Below, in pieces: positions 59,043 to 64,000 of a DNA stretch of 64,000 nt (position 1 is the first letter of the stretch; each line of letters begins with the position of its first letter). The DNA comes from Gnomoniopsis sp. IMI 355080 (taxonomy: Eukaryota; Ascomycota; Sordariomycetes; Diaporthales; Gnomoniaceae), in the NCBI GenBank assembly GCA_027946555.1, contig JAPEVC010000178.1:1-64000 (forward strand). Direction: 5' to 3'. Under the pieces are notes generated by a model. The model searched no databases and was not told the DNA's origin. It worked only from the letters and a program-made list of their open reading frames with translations. A program made the translations under genes and the position numbers.

Positions 59043-61802
59043 ATGTCACCCCAGCGATCCGACGGCAAAGTTAGGGTCTATCCTCAGGACCCACATGTCT
59101 CACGGATCCACAGCTCGTCGAACATATCTGGGATAGAATCAGAAACAGGTCCCACGCTGGCAAACATATCCCCAAGTCATCCAGCGCCGAAACGAAGCTG
59201 GCGAGTATGGGACACAAAGTCAGCCGCGGAGAAAGTCCAAGCAAATCGCCAGAAATACTTCAAAGGAAAATGTAAAGATGACCTGGTGTTTAACGTGATA
59301 AGATTTCATATACTGACAAACATTAATTTAGGGGGGCGCAAAGGAATACAAAGAGAGAAAGTTCTTTACCCGAGGCTCGGCCACGCAGGCACCGATATCG
59401 AGCTACAACGACCGACGCTGCAGGAAAGTGAGGATAGTCCGATATTCACCTTGGACGACCCGGGAATCCAAATTGGCAAGGCAGAAGACGGGAAATTGGA
59501 ATATCAAAACGAGCTACACCAAGTCATCGAGAAGTATTACGATGTGGCCGTATATCTGTCGCCGACTCGGCTGGTTCCCCGCCGCTTGGTTGTACAAGCA
59601 GCGCAGTACGTTTTAGACCATGCCGCGCGCAGCAACATCTCTAATGGGGACTGGTTGAGGACTAAAATGTCCGGCAACGTTCCCATTACCCTTCGGATAG
59701 CTGAATGGGCTCTGGGCCCGTTGGAAAGAAAACCCAAAGGCGGCAGATTCTGGTCTCGAGTCAACGCTGGTGCGAGAATGCTCCTTGTTGCCATCCCATT
59801 GCAGATTCTACTCTGCTTCCCAATAGGATCGGATGACGAAGACGGCGGGGTTGCAGATACCTACACGGATTTCTGTGGGTACTACTGGAACTGGCCAAAG
59901 TTCGCCATCAACGATCTCGACATGCAGCCCTCGCGAGAATACGATGAGCATCAGGAGGTCCTGAATCCAGCGTACGACTCTCGCAAGCGCTCCCTTGGTC
60001 CATCGAAACTGGTCGTGGAAGCATCGCCCGAATGGACGATCTGCTCGCGGTCCCCCAGTGATGCAGTGCCCTATCCGCCTGCGATACGGTACGTCTTTAT
60101 TAGCTACAACCGAAGACGATTCCGTGAAGTGTTCGGCGTCGACTCATGGAAGAGCAAGATTCATTCCATGGCCTCCAGAATCGCCCGTGAACTCAACGTT
60201 CACGCCTATTGGTTTGATGAGGTGTGTCTACCCGGGCCCAATGGCAAGGAGAAAGACTATGAACTGTACACCATGTGTGACCTTGTGAGGGGCTCTGCAC
60301 ATGTTGCTGTCTTGCTTCCAACAGACTCCCCACAAGAGAAAGCCGACTGGGGAGAGCGCTTGTGGTGCTTACCCGAGGGCATGCTAGCCCCGAACGATGG
60401 CGTGTGGTGCTATTGTGAAGACGACAATGGAGACCTGGTAAGAGAAGAGGTTCATAAAATTGAAATGACATCCACTTTCTGGCATCAATTCGACCAAGGG
60501 CAGCTGGGAGGCAGCGCGATTCGCGTCTTAGCGGAGCACTACTCTGGTGCCCTCACCCTGAGCCGTTTGGAACTCCTGCCGGCCATCATCAACGCTTTGA
60601 GCGTGACGGGGTGGACCAATATCAACGGCAGCCACTCAGATCTTCCATACGCTGTCATGGGCTTCCTCCACTATCGCTGGAGCGGCCGACACGAGGATTA
60701 CACCCAGTTTCAGAGTCTGGTGCGCATGTGCCTGGGCAACGATAACGACCAAATAATCGAGAGGATGGTGTGTCTCCTACCTCCAGCTACAGCGGACGAA
60801 GGCGGTGCCCGAAAAGTCAGTGCGGTGGACAACAGCGAAATTTGGAGAACGCTCTCGCAGCCTGACCAGTTTGGCACGCATCTCCACGATATTCAGCCTC
60901 TCTGTGATGTGGTTGGAGTCGCGCACGAGGACAAAACCGTCATCATCGATAATTGTCGTGCCATCCACATCCGATGGAAAGGTTTCCCCAGGCCCGTTGT
61001 TGAGAGCGACGCCAGTTTTGGACGCAGCTTGGCATCAATCTTTATCGTTGCTGGCGCATGGTGGCTGATTGAGGGTATAAATTTGACTTTGAATTGGCTG
61101 CCATTCTGGGTCGACATGCTTCCCAGCTCCATTGATACAACCTCGAACGGTACATCCACGAATACCGCGACTGCAACCGCACCTGAGAACTCAAGCACGG
61201 GCTTGAAGTACTCTTATCTCGCCTGGCTAGTCGGTGGATTTCTCATTGTGGCCCTTATGCTATCCGCTACGGCCCCGATCTCGATTCGCAGACTCTACGG
61301 GGACAAAATACTCAAAAGTAAGCCATCATTGGTTGGTTTTGAGGGTACCATGCCCATCAAGCTGCTCGAGAAGCTCGTCTTTGGAAACCACGCAGGTCGC
61401 TTGACCTACGCGCCGTCCTCAACCACTTTCTGCAGGGGGAACCGTCATCCAACCGAGCGAAGGGGGACAGCCAAATGGGTGGATGACCCGACAGATGCTA
61501 GCGATTTCCCGGAGGTTCCACCAGGTCACCATCTCTTCACCTTGGTTGACATGGGTGATATGAGTGTTTCCATTGTCTCCGCGGAAAGGCCGCCTACCGT
61601 GGCGCTCCTATGTGGTAGGGAAGGGGGCATGCTGAGGGCGGTGCTGTGTAGCTGGAGATTCGAGAATGACTGTTTGTTTAAGGAGACTGTTATCAGGATG
61701 TCGTCCAGTGTGTATGATTCGGCGATACCGAAGGATTGGCTGAAGGTGTGTCTGAGCACCCAAGATCAGGCACGGAGAGCAGGCAGGGGTGCCGACTTTT
61801 AA
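59043..61802 (+). CDS. Large membrane protein with a HET/TIR-like core, function unknown
   Basis: The frame is open throughout. A 60-nt in-frame segment, 59272-59331, looks like an intron (GTAAAG, CTGAC branch, TTTAG), giving 899 residues if spliced and 919 if not. The core has a TIR-like opening IRYVFISYNRRRFREVFG (about 330), then AYWFDEVCLPG (about 369), recalling the YIWIDxxCIxQ of HET domains, then WGERLWCLPEGMLAP (about 416) like the HET RxWxxQE motif, and LPYAVMGFLHYR like HET DxxYALLGL. One N-terminal hydrophobic stretch (LLVAIPLQILLCFPIG) and two C-terminal helices (about 640-665 and 703-727) suggest membrane residence. The same layout exists in many uncharacterised fungal proteins. 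A role in self/non-self response is inference only. Confidence 0.75.
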   Translation: MSPQRSDGKVRVYPQDPHVSRIHSSSNISGIESETGPTLANISPSHPAPKRSWRVWDTKSAAEKVQANRQKYFKGKCKDDLVFNVIRFHILTNINLGGRKGIQREKVLYPRLGHAGTDIELQRPTLQESEDSPIFTLDDPGIQIGKAEDGKLEYQNELHQVIEKYYDVAVYLSPTRLVPRRLVVQAAQYVLDHAARSNISNGDWLRTKMSGNVPITLRIAEWALGPLERKPKGGRFWSRVNAGARMLLVAIPLQILLCFPIGSDDEDGGVADTYTDFCGYYWNWPKFAINDLDMQPSREYDEHQEVLNPAYDSRKRSLGPSKLVVEASPEWTICSRSPSDAVPYPPAIRYVFISYNRRRFREVFGVDSWKSKIHSMASRIARELNVHAYWFDEVCLPGPNGKEKDYELYTMCDLVRGSAHVAVLLPTDSPQEKADWGERLWCLPEGMLAPNDGVWCYCEDDNGDLVREEVHKIEMTSTFWHQFDQGQLGGSAIRVLAEHYSGALTLSRLELLPAIINALSVTGWTNINGSHSDLPYAVMGFLHYRWSGRHEDYTQFQSLVRMCLGNDNDQIIERMVCLLPPATADEGGARKVSAVDNSEIWRTLSQPDQFGTHLHDIQPLCDVVGVAHEDKTVIIDNCRAIHIRWKGFPRPVVESDASFGRSLASIFIVAGAWWLIEGINLTLNWLPFWVDMLPSSIDTTSNGTSTNTATATAPENSSTGLKYSYLAWLVGGFLIVALMLSATAPISIRRLYGDKILKSKPSLVGFEGTMPIKLLEKLVFGNHAGRLTYAPSSTTFCRGNRHPTERRGTAKWVDDPTDASDFPEVPPGHHLFTLVDMGDMSVSIVSAERPPTVALLCGREGGMLRAVLCSWRFENDCLFKETVIRMSSSVYDSAIPKDWLKVCLSTQDQARRAGRGADF

Positions 61803-62692
61803 GGATGGGACTCCTTTGTTGTAGTCATATGTGCGGATATCTAAAAGCGTAAATTAATACTTGACAAGTTCTGCTTCCGCCTGATAGCGTAGTGTTAGAG
61901 AACGAACACACATTGAGGTTCCCACAGGGTACATCCCTAGGTATCCCGACACCTTGAAGGGTATGAAACGCCCTAGATGTCCACCCCTGATCCGAAAAGG
62001 AATCGTCGAAGAAGCACTCGTGTTTTGCAGGATACGGCGATTTATCAGCCCTACATACCTTAAAGATGAATCGGCTCAAATATACAGTTGCTACCAACCC
62101 CCCCCCCCCCCTTTAGCACAAGTTTCGTGCCACGATTTGACATTCCAAAATGGAGGCATATGCTATATTAAAGTCAAAAGTTGGACTATTGCAAAACACC
62201 CTGTAGACATTGTCATATTAATTTAGTTAGCCGTTTAGCTTTAAAGAAATTTCTCTTTCATTAATCAATTGAAAGACAAGAGCGATTTAGAGAACCGTCA
62301 TTAGAATCTGACTCTTCTAATAGTTTGAGTATGCCCATTATGTTGAAGGTGAATCTTGATAACAGCTTTCGTTTTTAGTGAGAATAGAAGGAAGTTATGA
62401 TTCGTGGAGCAGGAAGTCCGGAGCATATAGAATACTTTTATTATGACAAAAGCTACTAGTATTATACTGTCCAGCTCTCGTCATTCTAAAGAGGGAGCAG
62501 CCACTGATGGTAATGCGTTCTTTAATGGAGGAAGTCTAGAACAAGCGCATAAGCAACACCTTCAAACTTGAAAGCCGTCAATCAGATACATGAGCAGGAA
62601 TTTTAACCTCCTCTTGTTAAAATTGATTATGGGATTATGACCACTATGATATCCCGAGAATCCAGAAATAGGTGATTCGTTGTTCTCATTAC
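61803..62692. other. AT-rich convergent intergenic region
   Basis: 0.9 kb with a 14-C run at about 62098-62111 and an AT-rich part from 62150 on, including an inverted repeat ATTAGAA/TTCTAAT at about 62302-62323. No gene is supported. Confidence 0.45.
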
Positions 62693-64000
62693 CTACCGCT
62701 TCAGTTCATCGCGGCCACACAGCCTCCCCCAAAACTCTGATAACTTTAACTTGACTCTGTAACGCTTCCCTGCCTTTTCTGCAACATGTGCGTCCTTCCC
62801 TGGACTAGTATCCTCTCTTACATCAACGCCATTGTCATCATTGCCCAAACGGTGAGTACCGGCAACCAATTCGAGTACCGGTTGATCAAGCTCTTCAGGT
62901 ATGCCCAGATGCGCCGGGGTATGCCTTTGAGCCTTGTGATTTGGCTCGTGTGGCTCAAGCCTGCCAGGGTCAAAAGATGGGCCAGGTTGTATTGGATCTT
63001 GGTCTGCAGCTTGTGGTCCTGTATCATCGAGAGTCTTGGCATTCTGTTGATACATTCCTAGTGGACTTTCATTCCTTGGCAAGTGACCTATATCCAAAGA
63101 ACGGCAACCAGCAGCTCCTGGTATCGTCGGCAAGAAATCCAGCTGGAATGGCGGCCCCTTCCCTTGAGAAACCACCTGTTGCATAGGGTACATATGGAGG
63201 CTCGTGACGCTTGTGGTTTCCATTGGGATAAGCTCGGTCGCGGTGAATGTGTGTTCGACGTGTTGAGTTCCCAAAGCCCACGAGTGTTTCAATGCCATCA
63301 AGTCTTCTGGCCGGATTTCCACATCTACAGGTACCAATAACGATGATTCTGTCCTTGACCGTGTGGGCCCTTTCTTCAGCCTCTTCACGCAATAATCGAC
63401 GCTATCGGTGCAGTTCTTGTTAAATTCTTCGAACTTCTTGACGATGTCCACACAACTTGCTCTGTTTTTGGGCGACATTCGTAGAAGACTGTTTTTGATG
63501 TAATCGAGGACGTCCAGTATGTAATCTGAGCAGTGCTCATGTTCCATAAGTTTTGCGATTTCCTCGACCATCAGGCGTGTTAGCAAAGTGCTGACGGACC
63601 GAAATGCAATGCGCACTGCTGCTCACCTTTGTTACGTTGTGTTTGGGCATTGCGCCGCGCGCCGGCTCTCGAAGTCCCTTGACAGGTATCCTGACATGCT
63701 TGAAAAAGATGTCTTCTTCATATGCCATGGAAAGGTTGTGATTGTGGAATCCCCCCTCATTCAATCTCTCGGTGGTGAACAGCTCGACCTCGGTCCACCC
63801 ACCAATATACCAGGTCACGAATTCTAGCAGGACACAGGCCAAGGACCAAATATCATAACTTGGCGTGGAGTTGTTCATGATATCCAGTTCAGGAGCCCTA
63901 TATGTTGGTGTCCTCTTGACTTTGGCTCCGTCAACGTTCATTGACTTGCTTGTATGCCATTCCGCTAGGCCGAAGTCGGATATCTTGAAGTGCGCGGAAC
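62693..64000 (-). CDS. Protein kinase of fungal incompatibility-locus type, partial (5' end outside window)
   Basis: The C-terminal part of a serine/threonine kinase whose start lies beyond 64000. It opens with HFKISDFGLAEWH (DFG intact), then KVKRTPTYRAPELDIM (activation segment) and YDIWSLACVLLEFVTWYIGG (helix F). A probable 64-nt intron at about 63631-63568 (GTGAGC donor, GCTAAC branch, unusual GAG acceptor) joins PKHNVTK to EIAKLMEHEHCSDYILDVLD, followed by LLRMSPKNRASCVDIVKKFE, the end of the kinase fold. About 230 further residues are Pro/Gly-rich and probably disordered, ending FWGRLCGRDELKR. Kinases with this DFGLAxWH/PTYRAPExD pattern are frequent near HET/NLR genes in moulds. Confidence 0.75.

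Overview
The window is nuclear DNA from a filamentous ascomycete (Pezizomycotina, most likely a Sordariomycete; class inferred, not proven). The evidence is short spliceosomal introns (about 42-170 bp) with CTAAC/CTGAC-like branch sites, about one gene per 2.5-3 kb on both strands, and a gene set typical of moulds: dicer-like 2, a fungal rhodopsin-fold receptor-like protein, a P450, an MRP-type ABC transporter, SRPK-like and incompatibility-associated kinases, and HET-domain remnants. I found no tRNA, rRNA, CRISPR array or intact transposase.

Region 1 (0.4-34 kb) is a conserved core block. In order it holds a SAM methyltransferase (+), Rgp1 (-; Golgi Rab GEF subunit), a DUF7918 protein (+) with a 16-residue repeat and SUMO-type motifs, a degenerate kinase-like protein (+) followed by a small broken ORF, dicer-like 2 (-), an RCC1-like protein (+), proteasome subunit alpha-2 (-) and a RING-CH membrane protein (+) sharing one promoter, a GT34 mannosyltransferase (+), a coiled-coil protein (-), mitochondrial PDH kinase (+), sphingosine-1-phosphate lyase (-) and an SRPK-like kinase (-). 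I rebuilt exon structures by hand from splice sites, reading frame and family motifs. Nearly all close in frame, including a 20-nt micro-exon in the proteasome gene.

Region 2 (35-42.6 kb) looks like a small specialised-metabolism cluster: P450 (-), seven-helix rhodopsin-like protein (-, with a GC-AG intron), UbiA prenyltransferase (-, frameshifted just before its second Asp-rich motif) and O-methyltransferase (+). No polyketide synthase, NRPS or terpene cyclase is visible.

Region 3 (42.6-64 kb) is gene-poor and accessory. It contains AT/TA-rich DNA, an intact multi-span membrane protein of a large uncharacterised fungal family, a HET C-terminal relic, an ankyrin pseudogene with at least two frameshifts, an MRP-type ABC transporter with a single-base frameshift, a large membrane protein whose core resembles HET/TIR domains, and a kinase of the type common in fungal incompatibility loci that runs off the end. 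The frameshifted long genes all lie between 39 and 54 kb, while the housekeeping genes are intact, so this looks like a decaying accessory block; assembly indels are the alternative. The best candidate for something undescribed is the HET/TIR-like membrane protein and its neighbours.
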